From: Streptomyces sp. NBC_01267
GTDB lineage: Bacteria > Actinomycetota > Actinomycetes > Streptomycetales > Streptomycetaceae
DNA: 64,000 nt
Assembly (NCBI RefSeq): GCF_036241575.1
Contig: NZ_CP108455.1
Coordinates: 2,618,501 to 2,682,500 of the forward strand
Direction of reading: 5' to 3'
Position numbers and translations under genes: made by a program. Under the pieces are notes generated by a model. That model worked only from the letters and a program-made list of their open reading frames with translations, was not told the DNA's origin and did no database searches. Below, in pieces: positions 27,086 through 36,190 of the stretch. Numbering within the stretch: position 1 is the first letter of the stretch; every line of letters begins with the position of its first letter.

Positions 27086-28078
27086 TCAGGCCGCGGACTT
27101 GCGGACGAAGCGGCCGATGAGCCAGTTGATCGCGGCGATGAGCAGCAGCAGCACGAGCATCGCCCAGGCCACTGCGGCGGCCGGACCGAGATGTCCCAGG
27201 TTCCAGCCGTAGTTGTAGAGGTAGATACTGAGCGTCTCGTACTGGTTCTCCGTGCCGCCGGTCGCTCCGATGGCGCCGCCCTGCAGCAGCAGCGGCTCGC
27301 CGAACAGCTGCATGGAGCCGATGGTCGAGATGACGATCGTGAAGAGGATCGTCGGCCGCAGGGAGGGGATGGTCACCTTGCGGAACTGCTGCCAGCGTGA
27401 GGCGCCGTCGATGGACGCGGCCTCGTACAGATCGGTCGGTACGGCCTGCATCGCGGCGAGATAGATCAGCGTGTTGTAGCCCGTCCAGCGCCAGATCACG
27501 ATGACGGAGATGGCGATCTTCGAAGTCCAGTGCCCGTTGGCCCAGTTGGTGTGGCCGAGACCGATGAAGTGCAGCAGCCAGTTCAGCACGCCGCCGTCGG
27601 CCCGGAAGACCAGGGCGAAGACGAGAGCGGCGGAGGCGACCGAGGTGGCGTACGGGGTGAGGATGAGCGTCCGGAAGAAGGTACTGGCCCGCAGTTTGTA
27701 GTTCAGCAGATGGGCGAGGCCCAGCGCGACCAGCAGCTGCGGGACGGTCGACATGACGCCGATCAGGAAGGTGTTGCTGACCGCCGTCCAGAATTCGGAG
27801 TCCTGAAGGATCTTCGAGAAGTTGTCCCAGCCGACCCACTGCATCTGGTCCAGGCCGGTCATCTCCACCCGGTGCATGGCGATCCAGCCGGTGTAGACGA
27901 GCGGGTAGAGGCCGAAGGCCCCGAAGACGAGGAAGAAGGGGGCGATGTAGGCGTAGGGCGATGCCTTGTCGTCGAAGCGCCACAGCCGGCTCCGCCACTT
28001 CTGCCGCTGGGCAGACGTCGGTCCGGAGCTGCGGGGAGGTGGGGCGTGCGTGTCCCGGGTGGGTGTCGAGGTGGCCAC
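27086..28078 (-). CDS. cebF: Cello-oligosaccharide ABC transporter permease CebF
   Basis: The 330-residue MalF-type permease has a long hydrophilic N-terminus, six or more membrane segments (AYIAPFFLVFGAFGLYPLVY is the first) and the EAA motif YEAASIDGASRWQQFRKVTI. It forms the transmembrane pore with CebG for cellobiose and cellotriose uptake. I chose the GTG at 28078 because AAGGA (28089-28093) lies ten bases upstream; an ATG at 28177 gives 33 more Pro/Arg-rich residues but has no ribosome-binding site. Confidence 0.87.
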   Translation of the reverse strand: MATSTPTRDTHAPPPRSSGPTSAQRQKWRSRLWRFDDKASPYAYIAPFFLVFGAFGLYPLVYTGWIAMHRVEMTGLDQMQWVGWDNFSKILQDSEFWTAVSNTFLIGVMSTVPQLLVALGLAHLLNYKLRASTFFRTLILTPYATSVASAALVFALVFRADGGVLNWLLHFIGLGHTNWANGHWTSKIAISVIVIWRWTGYNTLIYLAAMQAVPTDLYEAASIDGASRWQQFRKVTIPSLRPTILFTIVISTIGSMQLFGEPLLLQGGAIGATGGTENQYETLSIYLYNYGWNLGHLGPAAAVAWAMLVLLLLIAAINWLIGRFVRKSAA

Positions 28079-28277
28079 AGGCGGGAGTCCTTCCCTGGGG
28101 TGCGCCGGTCCGGCGCGGTGGGCGGACCGGTCCGGCCCGGTGCGTTGCGGTGCGGCGGTGTCGGAACGCTGGTCCATGTGCGGTGCCCGGCCCCGGGGGT
28201 GTCCGGCCTGGTCGGCCGGGCACCCCCGGGAACCGGCGCTGACGCGGGGGCCCGGAGTCCGCCCGCGTCAGCGGTGC

Positions 28278-29603
28278 TCAGCCGACGGCCTTGTCGATCA
28301 CCTTGATCGCGGCGTTCCAGGCATCGGCGGAACTGGTGTGCCGCTGCTCCATGTTGAGGATCTGCTTGGAGAAGTCGTCCTTGATCACGCCGTCCTTCGG
28401 GCCGAGCACGGCCGCCGGGATGGTCGAGGCTTCGTCCGCGTAGATCTTCCCGATCGGCGCGTCGTTGAAGTACGGCAGCTTCGCGTTCTTGACGTCGGGG
28501 AGCTCCCACGCGCCCTTGTTGGACGGGAAGACGCCGATCGCCTTGAACACCGCGGCCTGCTGCTCCGGCGCGGTCAGCCACTTGACGAGCGCGCTGGCCT
28601 CGGCCACGTGCTTACCGCTCTTGGGGATGGCCAGGAACGAGCCGCCCCAGTTGGCCGAGGTCGTGCCGGGCGCGGTGGTGATGTCCCACTTGCCCTTGTT
28701 GGCCGGGCCCGCGTCGGTCGAGATCTGACCGGCCATCCACGCGGGGCAGGCCACGGTCGCGACGGTGCCCTTGCGCAGCGCGGGGACCCAGGTGTCGGGA
28801 TCGAACTGGGCGAGCCCCTGGGAAAGCTTGCCGGTAGCCGCCTGGGAGGCCAGCCCCCAGGCGTCCTTCACGCTGGCGCTGGTCTCGTAGATCGGCTTGC
28901 CGCTCGCGTCGTAGTACTGCTGCTCGTTCGAACTGACCACGGCGTTGAACATCGCGCTCGCGGAGTCCATGAAGTACGTGCCCGCAGGCGCGTGCTTCTT
29001 GTACTCGTCACCGAGCTGGAGGTAGGCCTTCCAGCCGCCGGCGAGCTTCTTGGCGACGTCTTCGCGGTCGGTCGGCAGACCGGCCCGCTGGAACAGGTCC
29101 TTGTTGTAGCAGAGCGACATCGGGCCGATGTCGGTACCCGCGCCGATCACGGCACCGCTGGAGGTGGTGGCCTGCTTCTCCTTCCAGGACACCCAGTCGT
29201 TGACGTCGATCACCTTGCTGAGGTCGACGAACTGGTCCGCCTTGGTGTCGACGACCTCCTTGATCCGGCCGACCTCAAGACCCTGCACATCGCCGAGACC
29301 ACTGCCCGCGTTCAGCTCCTGGAGCAGCTTGGGGTAGTAGACCTCCTCCTGAGCAGTGGTGTTCTCCTTGACCGTGATGTTCGGGTGCAGCTTGTGGTAC
29401 TGGGCGAAGAGACCGGCTTCCTTGTAGCCGAACTGACCGTAGTCGGCGACGGTGAGCGTGATCTTCCCGTTCGCGTCGGAACTCTTGCCGGAGTCCGAGT
29501 CGCTGCTGCAGCCGGCCAGCAACAGGGCCGTGGCCGTCAGGCCCGTGGTGGCTATGACCGCGGCTCTGCGGCGTCGTCCGCCGACGGTGCGGGTGATACG
29601 CAT
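28278..29603 (-). CDS. cebE: Cellobiose/cellotriose-binding lipoprotein CebE
   Basis: The 441-residue extracellular solute-binding protein (family 1) has an Arg-rich n-region and the lipobox LLAGC (Cys32), so the mature protein is lipid-anchored. The body starts KITLTVADYGQFGYKEAGLF and contains the family pattern WGGSFLAIPKSGKHVAEASA. It captures cello-oligosaccharides for CebFG. The ATG at 29603 follows AAGGAG. A perfect CebR operator lies 106 bases upstream, marking the operon promoter. In pathogenic Streptomyces CebE also takes up plant cellotriose as a virulence cue (established for S. scabiei); nothing here shows pathogenicity. Confidence 0.9.
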   Translation of the reverse strand: MRITRTVGGRRRRAAVIATTGLTATALLLAGCSSDSDSGKSSDANGKITLTVADYGQFGYKEAGLFAQYHKLHPNITVKENTTAQEEVYYPKLLQELNAGSGLGDVQGLEVGRIKEVVDTKADQFVDLSKVIDVNDWVSWKEKQATTSSGAVIGAGTDIGPMSLCYNKDLFQRAGLPTDREDVAKKLAGGWKAYLQLGDEYKKHAPAGTYFMDSASAMFNAVVSSNEQQYYDASGKPIYETSASVKDAWGLASQAATGKLSQGLAQFDPDTWVPALRKGTVATVACPAWMAGQISTDAGPANKGKWDITTAPGTTSANWGGSFLAIPKSGKHVAEASALVKWLTAPEQQAAVFKAIGVFPSNKGAWELPDVKNAKLPYFNDAPIGKIYADEASTIPAAVLGPKDGVIKDDFSKQILNMEQRHTSSADAWNAAIKVIDKAVG

Positions 29604-30159
29604 TCCACTACTCCTTGTTCCAGGGGGGGACTGGCGTTCGTAGACCGTGCGAGGCGAGGGGGGAGGTACGGGCAGTGCTGTACGCACGGGAAACGGGCCC
29701 GTGCGGCATGGGAGCGCTCCCATGCGTCGTTGCCGGAAGGTTGCTTCCTCGGAGGGGTGGGTGTCAAGAGTTGAAGACGGTTCCGTTGCCCGAGCGTGTC
29801 CTGCAAGTCACGAGAACGTGTCCGGCGCGGGCCTTGCCATGACGGGAGGGGCACTCGCGCCGCCGCCCGGAGCTGGTGAATTCCCGCAGGCCAAAGGGGT
29901 GATGACGGTTCGCGCACGCGGCCCTCGCCGGGACAGGCGCACCGGACGCCCCTGGATCGTGCAGGCACCCGGTCCCGCGATGCGGGTGGACCGCCCGGCG
30001 CACGTGCGCGTTCTTCCTCCGAACCCGGGGCGTTGCCGTCCCGCCCCGAGGGGTGCCCGCCTCCGGCCCGCGCGACCCCGGACAGGCTTACCCGAACATC
30101 GCCCGCGCGACCCCGGACAGGCCCTACCCGAACACCGCCCGCGCGACCCCGGACAGGCC
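29604..30159. promoter_or_regulatory. cebE promoter region with CebR operator, then non-coding DNA
   Basis: The 556-base gap contains a perfect CebR palindrome TGGGAGCGCTCCCA at 29709-29722 in front of cebE. Bases 29750-30060 show no convincing gene. From 30067 the tandem repeats described separately run into the 3' end of the next gene. Confidence 0.8.
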
Positions 30160-30173
30160 CTACCCGAACACCG
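30067..30173. repeat. Three 35-36-base tandem repeats spanning a stop codon
   Basis: Copies at 30067-30101 (35 bases), 30102-30137 and 30138-30173 (36 bases) are identical or nearly so. The stop codon of the minus-strand gene at 30160 lies in the last copy. Reading that strand, each copy again presents GTTCGGGTAG (or TAA), so the gene end is present three times in the same frame. Confidence 0.9.
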
Positions 30174-31023
30174 CCCGCGGCGGCGCCGGTGACGCCTGCG
30201 CCCCGGCGTCCGTCACGGCCCGCGCGCCACCCGCGAAGTCCAGCAGCCCGCGTCCCGACTCCACCCGTCCCGCATATCCGTCGCCCGCCACCCGCCGGGT
30301 CAACTCGGCCACCGGGAGGGGCGTACCGGCCGCCACCAGCACCGCGTTCCCGAACCGCTTGCCCCGGAGCACGGTCGGCTCCGCGGCCAGCGCCAGTTCG
30401 GGGAAGACCTCCGCCGCGGTGGCGATCTGGCCGCGCAGGTACGCGAGCGGCGGCCCGTCCGCCAGGTTCGCCGTGTACCAGCCCCCGGGCTTCAGCGTTC
30501 TGCGGACCTCCGCGAGGAATTCCGTACTGGTGAGATGTGCGGGGGTGCGGGTGCCGCTGAAGACGTCGGCCACGACCAGGTCCGCCCAGCCGTCAGGGAT
30601 CTTCGCCAGACCGGCACGGGCGTCGGTGGAGCGGACACGGATGCGCGCCTGCGGGTCCAACGGAAGCTCCCGGCGCACCAGTTGGACCAGCGGCCCGTCG
30701 ATCTCGATGATCTGCTGGGTGGCGCGGGGCCGGGTCGCCGCGACGTACCGGGCGAGGGTGAAGGCACCGCCGCCGAGGTGGACGACGTGCAGCGGCTGCT
30801 TCGGCGGTGCGGCCAGGTCGATGACATGGCCGATCCTGCGCTGGTACTCGAAGGCGAGATACGTCGGGTCGTCGAGGTCCACCTGGGACTGCGGGGCGCC
30901 GTCGATCAACAGCGTCCAGCCGCGCGGCCGGTCACGGTCGGGGCGCAGCTCGGCGACCCCGCCGTCCACCTGCTCGACGACGGTCTCGGGTGCGGAACGG
31001 CCCTGCCGCTTGTTCTTCGCCAC
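30160..31023 (-). CDS. Spermidine-synthase-like SAM-dependent protein
   Basis: The 287-residue protein has the Rossmann-like fold of spermidine synthase/methyltransferases: LHVVHLGGGAFTLARYVAAT (motif I), ATQQIIEIDGPLVQLVRREL (acidic residue after beta-2), DARAGLAKI and WADLVVADVFSGTRTP. The DVFSG sequence stands where true spermidine synthases have the active-site Asp region, so the polyamine role is unproven. Many actinobacterial paralogues of this type have unknown function. The GTG at 31023 has GGGAG close by; an in-frame start at 31056 is possible. The last codons lie in a tandem repeat. Confidence 0.78.
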   Translation of the reverse strand: MAKNKRQGRSAPETVVEQVDGGVAELRPDRDRPRGWTLLIDGAPQSQVDLDDPTYLAFEYQRRIGHVIDLAAPPKQPLHVVHLGGGAFTLARYVAATRPRATQQIIEIDGPLVQLVRRELPLDPQARIRVRSTDARAGLAKIPDGWADLVVADVFSGTRTPAHLTSTEFLAEVRRTLKPGGWYTANLADGPPLAYLRGQIATAAEVFPELALAAEPTVLRGKRFGNAVLVAAGTPLPVAELTRRVAGDGYAGRVESGRGLLDFAGGARAVTDAGAQASPAPPRAVFG

Positions 31024-31080
31024 GCTCCCAGTATCGCCGGGTACGTCCGGGCCCACCGCCGGGCCGGGGGCGCGACGGCG

Positions 31081-31521
31081 TCAGCGGCAGTTGTCGGCCG
31101 CCTCGATCAGCCGCGCCGCCTCGCCGAGCGCCGCCCTGAGGATCGAGGGGTCGGTGACCGGTGCGTCCTTCCCGGGCGGCAGCAGCCAGCCGGTGCCGCG
31201 GACCGGCGGGTCGTGGGGGACCCGCAGCCCCCGGCCGTTGGTCTGCGTACAGGCGCTGCCCGGCATGTCCCAGCTGTAGGCGGTGCCGGGCGGCACCAGG
31301 AATCCGAGGGTGTCGCAGGCGCCGTCGTGCAGCACCGGGCCGACATCGGCCGGGGCTGCGGCCCGGCGCAGGATGTCGACCGCCTCCAGCCCCTGGCGTG
31401 CGGGGACCGTCACCAGGTCACAGGGTTCGGGCGCACCGTCGGGCGGTGCGCTGAACTCCTGACTGGGCCGGTGCTGGGCATTCGTACGCGAACTGCCCGT
31501 CTCGGTGCCGGTCTCCAACAA
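31081..31521 (-). CDS. Hypothetical protein, PrimPol-like fragment
   Basis: The 146-residue product has a variable N-terminus (to about residue 45), then GLEAVDILRRAAAPADVGPV, LGFLVPPGTAYSWDMPGSAC, GRGLRVPHDPP and GTGWLLPPG. The same order of landmarks (GP, PGTA, VPP, WL-P-P) occurs in the PrimPol-like protein at 41854, so both may derive from the N-terminal domain of bifunctional DNA primase/polymerases. No catalytic acidic triad can be pointed to. The start is probably TTG at 31521 or 31518 behind GGAGGGG; an ATG at 31569 is the alternative. It is divergent from the HTH/TPR regulator. Confidence 0.6.
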   Translation of the reverse strand: MLETGTETGSSRTNAQHRPSQEFSAPPDGAPEPCDLVTVPARQGLEAVDILRRAAAPADVGPVLHDGACDTLGFLVPPGTAYSWDMPGSACTQTNGRGLRVPHDPPVRGTGWLLPPGKDAPVTDPSILRAALGEAARLIEAADNCR

Positions 31522-31735
31522 GGCAACCCCTCCTCGTTCTCCGCATGGTTCAACGTCTGCGGGCGTCAAGGGCTACGGCACTGCGCCGCCGTAAAGGATG
31601 GCAGTTCATGGCAAATCGCGGGAGAGATATCCCTTTTGTAGCGAAACCGCCCCTGTGCGGGTCGGCGCAGACGGTACGTTTTGCGCGCCGGAGCGGTCCG
31701 GGCCGGCAGCACCATCCGCCAGAGAGGGCTCGGCC

Positions 31736-33091
31736 ATGGCGACGTCACGGGCAGTACCCAACCCGGCTTTCCGGCAGTTGCGCGGGCAGCGCTCGCCCGG
31801 CGAATTCGCGGCAGCGGTCCGCCGGGCCGCCCGCGAGATCGGCGAGCAAGTAGCGTGCGACGCACGGTACATCGGGCGGGTGGAGGCTGGCGAGATCCGC
31901 TGTCCCAACTACGCGTACGAACGGGTCTTTCTGCACATGTTCCCCGGTTCGACCCTGACGGACCTCGGGTTCTCCGACCGGGAGACGGTACGCGGCCGTG
32001 GTACGCACACCATCTCGGCCGGGCCCCCGTCACCTCACCACACCAGCCAGAACAACGAGGAGAGCGACGTGCTGCGTCGCGCATTCATGGCCGGCGGCTC
32101 CGCTGCGATGACCGCCGTGTCCCTGGGCCTGAGCCCCGGATCCGTACCGTCACCACGCCGGGTCGGCGAGGTGGAGGCCCCACGCCGGGTCGGCGAGGCG
32201 GAGGTCAGCGCCGTCGAAGCGGCCGTACGGCAGATCCGGCTGCTCGACGACCGGCACGGCGCCGACGGTCTCTACCGGCGGGCCGCGCAGCCGCTGCAGG
32301 CCGCGTACGCGCTGCTCGACGCGGGCACGGCCCACCGGGGCGCCGCCGACCGGCTGCACGCGGGCGCGGGTGAACTGGCCATCTCGGTGGGCTGGCTGGC
32401 GCACGACTCGGGCCGTTTCGACGACGCGCGTTCGCACTACGCCGAGGCCCTGGCGACCGCCCGGGTCTCCGGTGATCCCGCGCTGGAGGCGCACGCCTTC
32501 TGCAACACGGCGTTCCTGGCGCGCGACGCGGGGCGTCCGCGGGAGGCGGTGCGGGCCGCGCAGGCCGGGGAACGCGCGGCGAGGCAGCTGTCGTCGCCCC
32601 GGCTGCTCGCGCTGCTGACGCTGCGGGAGGCGGGCGGCTGGGCGGGGCTCGGGGACCGCACGGGCTGCGCGGACACGCTCGGCCGGGCCAAGTCCCTCTT
32701 CGCGCAGGGGCCGTCCGACGACGACCCCGAGTGGATGACCTTCTTCGTCGAGGCCGAGCTGGAGATGCTGGAGGCGCAGTGCTGGTCGACGCTGGGCGAC
32801 TGGCCGCGCGCGGCCCTGCACGCCCAGCGCGCGGCGGATCTCCAGGATCCGCACTTCGCCCGCAATCTGGCCCTCTACCGGGCCCAGCTGGCCGACGATC
32901 TGGTCCGGGCGGGCGCCCCCGACCGGGCGGCGGCGGCCGGGCACCAGGTGCTCGACCTGCTCGACCAGGTCCAGTCGTCGCGGATCCGGGGGATGCTGGC
33001 CGGGACGGCCCGCCGGCTGCTGCCCGCACGCAGGGCGGCCGGCGTACCGGACTTCCTGGAGCGGCACGCGTCCACCCCGCGCCGGGCCTGA
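31736..33091 (+). CDS. HTH regulator with TPR-like repeats (NsdA/NsdB-like)
   Basis: The 451-residue protein starts with an XRE-like helix-turn-helix (about residues 10-75; GEFAAAVRRAAREIGEQVAC, then DARYIGRVEAGEI). A small hydrophobic patch follows (LRRAFMAGGSAAMTAVSLGL), and then about 300 residues of helical TPR-like repeats (for example SHYAEALATARVSGDPALEA). This is the architecture of the Streptomyces regulators NsdA and NsdB, negative regulators of development and antibiotics, so a regulatory role is likely; the exact orthologue is not certain. A nine-residue unit is duplicated around residues 140-155 (PRRVGEVEA, PRRVGEAEV). The ATG at 31736 has AGAGAGGG upstream. Confidence 0.75.
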   Translation: MATSRAVPNPAFRQLRGQRSPGEFAAAVRRAAREIGEQVACDARYIGRVEAGEIRCPNYAYERVFLHMFPGSTLTDLGFSDRETVRGRGTHTISAGPPSPHHTSQNNEESDVLRRAFMAGGSAAMTAVSLGLSPGSVPSPRRVGEVEAPRRVGEAEVSAVEAAVRQIRLLDDRHGADGLYRRAAQPLQAAYALLDAGTAHRGAADRLHAGAGELAISVGWLAHDSGRFDDARSHYAEALATARVSGDPALEAHAFCNTAFLARDAGRPREAVRAAQAGERAARQLSSPRLLALLTLREAGGWAGLGDRTGCADTLGRAKSLFAQGPSDDDPEWMTFFVEAELEMLEAQCWSTLGDWPRAALHAQRAADLQDPHFARNLALYRAQLADDLVRAGAPDRAAAAGHQVLDLLDQVQSSRIRGMLAGTARRLLPARRAAGVPDFLERHASTPRRA

Positions 33092-33173
33092 GGCCCGCCC
33101 GTCTCGTCAGGAATGCGCGCTGCACCCGGAGTTCGTACGGCCTCCGGAGTTCGAGCTACATCCGGAATCCGCG

Positions 33174-33770
33174 CTACCGCTCCAGGTGACCGGTGTCGTT
33201 CCACCGCTCGACCGCGGGCGCGTCGTACGCCCAGCCCAGCACCGACAGGGACGTGGGGGCGAGCCGGACCCGGGCGCCGAAGGTCAGGTCGTACCCCAGC
33301 CAGCGGGCGGCGAGCGCGCGCAGGATGTGGCCGTGCGCGAAGACCAGGACGTCCCGGTCCGCCGAACGGATCCGCTCGATCACCGCGTCCGCGCGGGCGG
33401 TGACATCGGCGACCGACTCCCCCTCGGGCACCCCGTCGCGCCAGATGAACCAGCCGGGACGGATCGTCTGGATCTCGGCGGGGGTGAGCCCCTCGTACGC
33501 CCCGTAGTTCCATTCGAGGAGCGCGTCCCACTCCTCGGCCCGGTCGGCGAACCCGGCCAGCGCGCAGGTCTCGCTCGCCCGCACCAGCGGGCTGGTGAGC
33601 ACTTCGGCGCCCGGCACCGCGTCCCACGGCGGCCGGTGCAGCCGTTCGCCCAGGAGCTTCGCTCCCTGGCGTCCCTCGTCGAGCAGCGGGATGTCCGTCC
33701 TGCCGGTGTGTTTCCCGGACAGGGACCAGGCGGTCTGTCCATGCCGGGCCAGCAGCATGCGGGGTGCCAT
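33174..33770 (-). CDS. Histidine phosphatase (phosphoglycerate-mutase-like)
   Basis: This 198-residue protein of the histidine phosphatase superfamily has the catalytic RHGQT motif at residues 9-13, a second catalytic histidine in [20 protein letters not shown], the proton-donor Glu region [16 protein letters not shown] and the early [15 protein letters not shown] segment. Its size suits a small-molecule or acid phosphatase rather than glycolytic mutase. The substrate cannot be deduced. It stands alone between a plus-strand regulator and a plus-strand PAP2 gene. Confidence 0.87.
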   Translation of the reverse strand: MAPRMLLARHGQTAWSLSGKHTGRTDIPLLDEGRQGAKLLGERLHRPPWDAVPGAEVLTSPLVRASETCALAGFADRAEEWDALLEWNYGAYEGLTPAEIQTIRPGWFIWRDGVPEGESVADVTARADAVIERIRSADRDVLVFAHGHILRALAARWLGYDLTFGARVRLAPTSLSVLGWAYDAPAVERWNDTGHLER

Positions 33771-33953
33771 GAAGCTCTCTCCTACGGTGCGGTGATGCTG
33801 CTCCCATCATCGCGTACGGGAATCGCGCACCGGATCCGCGAGCAACCCGGCGGAAGGAACCGGCGTCCCCTCTTGAGACAGGGGGCGGCTGAACTGCTCA
33901 TCACACAAGCCCTAAGGTGGGATGCCGGGTGACAGGCCCCGTTTGAAGAGACG

Positions 33954-34907
33954 ATGGAGAGCATTCGGATGCCGTACACCGCGAACCGCACCCGGCCCCG
34001 CTGGTGGACAGAGATCCTGGTGCTCGCTGTCGTCTACACCGCGTACTCCTCGGGCAGGCTGCTCGCCCGGGGCAACACGGAGGACGCGGTCGAGCACGGG
34101 CTCTCGCTGCTCCGGGCCGAGAAGTTCCTGCACATCAACATCGAACACCCGCTGAACAGGCTGTTCACGCACACCCCGGCGCTGGGGATACCCGCCGACT
34201 TCATCTATGCCTCGCTGCACTACGTGGTGACCCCGGGCATCCTGATCTGGCTCTTCCGGCGCCGTCCCGTGCAGTACCGGGTGGCACGCACCTGGTTGAT
34301 GATCTCCACGCTGCTCGGCCTGATCGGCTTCACGCTGGTACCGACGTGCCCGCCACGGCTGCTCGCGCCGGCCGAGGGCTTCGTCGACACGATGGCCCAG
34401 TACAGCTCGTACGGCTGGTGGGGCAGCGAGGCGAGCGCGCCGCGCGGGCTCGGCGGGATGACCAACCAGTTCGCGGCGATGCCCAGCCTGCATGTGGGGT
34501 GGGCGCTGTGGTGCGGGGTGATGCTGTGGCGTTACGGACGTACGCCGCTGACCCGGACGCTGGCCGTGCTCTATCCGCTGACCATCACCTTCGTGGTGAT
34601 GGGGACGGCGAACCACTACCTGCTCGACGCCCTGGCGGGCGTCGCGGTGATGGGTGTCGGACTGCTGCTCACCCGGCCCGCGGTGCAGCTGACCGACCGA
34701 ATACGGGCGCGGTTCTCCTCCGGCACCTCTGACACTCCTGACGTACCGGCCCCGGTTGTCAGTGGCGGATGCAAGACTTCCGCAGGTGAGCGATTCCCCG
34801 GGCAGCGGACCTCCTCCGCCTCAGCAGCCTCCGCGGCCTCCGGAGCGGCCTCAGCCGGTTCCCCGGCCGAAACCGCGGACGACGGCACTCCGACAGCGGC
34901 TCGCTGA
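33954..34907 (+). CDS. PAP2-family membrane phosphatase (AUR1/inositol-phospho-transferase-like)
   Basis: The 317-residue integral membrane protein has about six membrane segments and the PAP2 phosphatase motifs FAAMPSLHVGWALW and TANHYLLDALAG, with two catalytic histidines and an aspartate. The layout (PAP2_3) resembles the AUR1/inositolphosphotransferase branch, which acts on lipid phosphates or phosphatidylinositol-type head groups at the membrane. The last 50 residues are Ser/Ala-rich and overlap the next gene in another frame, so the true end may be poorly conserved. ATGs at 33954 and 33969 are both plausible starts. Confidence 0.8.
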   Translation: MESIRMPYTANRTRPRWWTEILVLAVVYTAYSSGRLLARGNTEDAVEHGLSLLRAEKFLHINIEHPLNRLFTHTPALGIPADFIYASLHYVVTPGILIWLFRRRPVQYRVARTWLMISTLLGLIGFTLVPTCPPRLLAPAEGFVDTMAQYSSYGWWGSEASAPRGLGGMTNQFAAMPSLHVGWALWCGVMLWRYGRTPLTRTLAVLYPLTITFVVMGTANHYLLDALAGVAVMGVGLLLTRPAVQLTDRIRARFSSGTSDTPDVPAPVVSGGCKTSAGERFPGQRTSSASAASAASGAASAGSPAETADDGTPTAAR

Positions 34908-35976
34908 GCTGCGCGGACCGGCCGTCCCGCCACAGCCACTGGACGCCCGCGCACTGGCGGCCCTCGCCGCCAACCCCGGCTGCGAACGGCGCGCGCTGCT
35001 CGACGGCGCCGGGGTGAACAAGACGGTCCTCGCGAAGGCCCTCGGAGCGCCCTCGGCCTTCGGCCAGTCCCAGTTCGCGTTCATGCGGGGCAATGCCTTC
35101 GAGGCCAAGGTCAAGGCGGACGGCGGGGCCGAGCTGATGCGGCTGCTCGCGGAGCGGATGGGCACCGCCGAGCCGGTGGACGTCACGGTCCCGGACCTTT
35201 CAGCGGCGGGGCCCGAGGGCCGGGCCGCCCGTACCGCACTGGCTCTGCGCGAAGCGACCTCGGCGGCTCCGCACGGGGGCTGGACGCTGCTCGACCACCC
35301 CATGCTGGCGCTGGAGGTGGCGGGCTCCCCCGCCTATCTGGAGCCCGACGCGGTGGTCGTGGACCCGGCGGGCCGCTGGACCGTCATCGAGATCAAGTCC
35401 TTCCCGATGATCGACGCGTCGGCGGACGCGGCGAAGGTGGGCGCGGCGGCGCGCCAGTCCGCGGTGTACGTACTGGCGTTGGAGCGGATCGCGGCCCTGG
35501 TCGAGGGCGCTTCGGTGCACGACCGCGTCCTGCTGGTCTGCCCGAAGGACTTCTCCAACCTGCCGACGGCGTCGGCCGTGGACGTACGCAAGCAGCTCTC
35601 CGTCACCCGTCGCCAGCTGGCCCGGCTGACCCGGATCGAGGACATCGCGGCGGCCCTGCCCGAGGGCACCACCTTCGACCCCGGCCTGCCGCCCGGGGAG
35701 CTGACGGCGGCGGTCGAATCGGTGGACGCGGCGTACGCACCGGAGTGCCTGGCCGCGTGCGAACTGGCCTTCCACTGCCGGGAACGGTCGCGCGCGGCGG
35801 GCGCCGTGGAGTCGCTGGGCCGCGGGGTCCGCGGTGAACTCGGCGGCCTGACGACGGTCGACGCGGTGCTGGCCGCGGCCCGGGGCGAAGCGGGTGACCC
35901 GGCGGACCCGACGGTGGCGGCGCTGCGGAGGGCCGCGGCGCTGCGGGCCGAGGCGCTGGGGGGTGCGGCGTGCTGA
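34786..35976 (+). CDS. PD-(D/E)XK nuclease with Cas4/AddB-like Fe-S cysteines
   Basis: This protein of about 396 residues has a proline-rich N-terminus, then the RecB-like nuclease core: GNAFEAK (about E106), LEPDAVVVD (about D188) and WTVIEIKSF (about E202, K204), followed by a QSAVYVLALE helix. One cysteine lies upstream (NPGCERR, about C66) and three downstream (CLAACELAFHC, C-x3-C-x5-C). This one-plus-three arrangement holds a 4Fe-4S cluster in Cas4, Dna2 and AddB. It is first in a same-strand series with an unknown protein and an SF1B helicase. The start is uncertain (GTG 34786, GTG 34762 or TTG 34756), and it overlaps the PAP2 gene. Confidence 0.8.
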   Translation: MSDSPGSGPPPPQQPPRPPERPQPVPRPKPRTTALRQRLAELRGPAVPPQPLDARALAALAANPGCERRALLDGAGVNKTVLAKALGAPSAFGQSQFAFMRGNAFEAKVKADGGAELMRLLAERMGTAEPVDVTVPDLSAAGPEGRAARTALALREATSAAPHGGWTLLDHPMLALEVAGSPAYLEPDAVVVDPAGRWTVIEIKSFPMIDASADAAKVGAAARQSAVYVLALERIAALVEGASVHDRVLLVCPKDFSNLPTASAVDVRKQLSVTRRQLARLTRIEDIAAALPEGTTFDPGLPPGELTAAVESVDAAYAPECLAACELAFHCRERSRAAGAVESLGRGVRGELGGLTTVDAVLAAARGEAGDPADPTVAALRRAAALRAEALGGAAC

Positions 35977-36033
35977 CGCCGCGTGGGTGCGTGCTGACGC
36001 CGCGTGGGTGCTGCGTGCTGACGCCGCGTGGGT
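35971..36033. repeat. Three 18-base units repeated at the nuclease stop codon
   Basis: TGCTGACGCCGCGTGGGT occurs at 35971-35988, 35992-36009 and 36016-36033, with offsets of 21 and 24 bases. The first copy contains the TGA stop of the nuclease gene; because the offsets are multiples of three, the TGA recurs twice more in the same frame. Confidence 0.9.
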
Positions 36034-36129
36034 CCGGTCCTGCTGTTCCCGGGGCGCCGTCCTGTGCGGGCGGGCGGCCGGGTGACGCCGGGAGGACCCG
36101 CGCCGCCGAGCCGCCCCGCGCCACTGATG

Positions 36130-36187
36130 AAACGCGCGCCACCGAGGGAACGCGTGCTGTCGAGGCAACGCGCGCCGCCGAGGAGAC
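36130..36187. repeat. Three degenerate 18-base repeats before the next start
   Basis: Three copies of a degenerate 18-base unit (ACGCGYGCYRYCGAGGVR-like) run up to the start at 36191. The last copy provides the GAGGAG ribosome-binding site. The 214-base gap between nuclease and middle gene is therefore largely two tandem arrays. Confidence 0.7.
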
Positions 36188-36190
36188 CCG

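Noticed and set aside
30067..30173. Possible CRISPR array
   Set aside because: The 35-36-base units are directly adjacent with no unique spacers and there are no cas genes, so they are simple tandem repeats. The Cas4-like nuclease at 34786 lies with a helicase, not with Cas1/Cas2.
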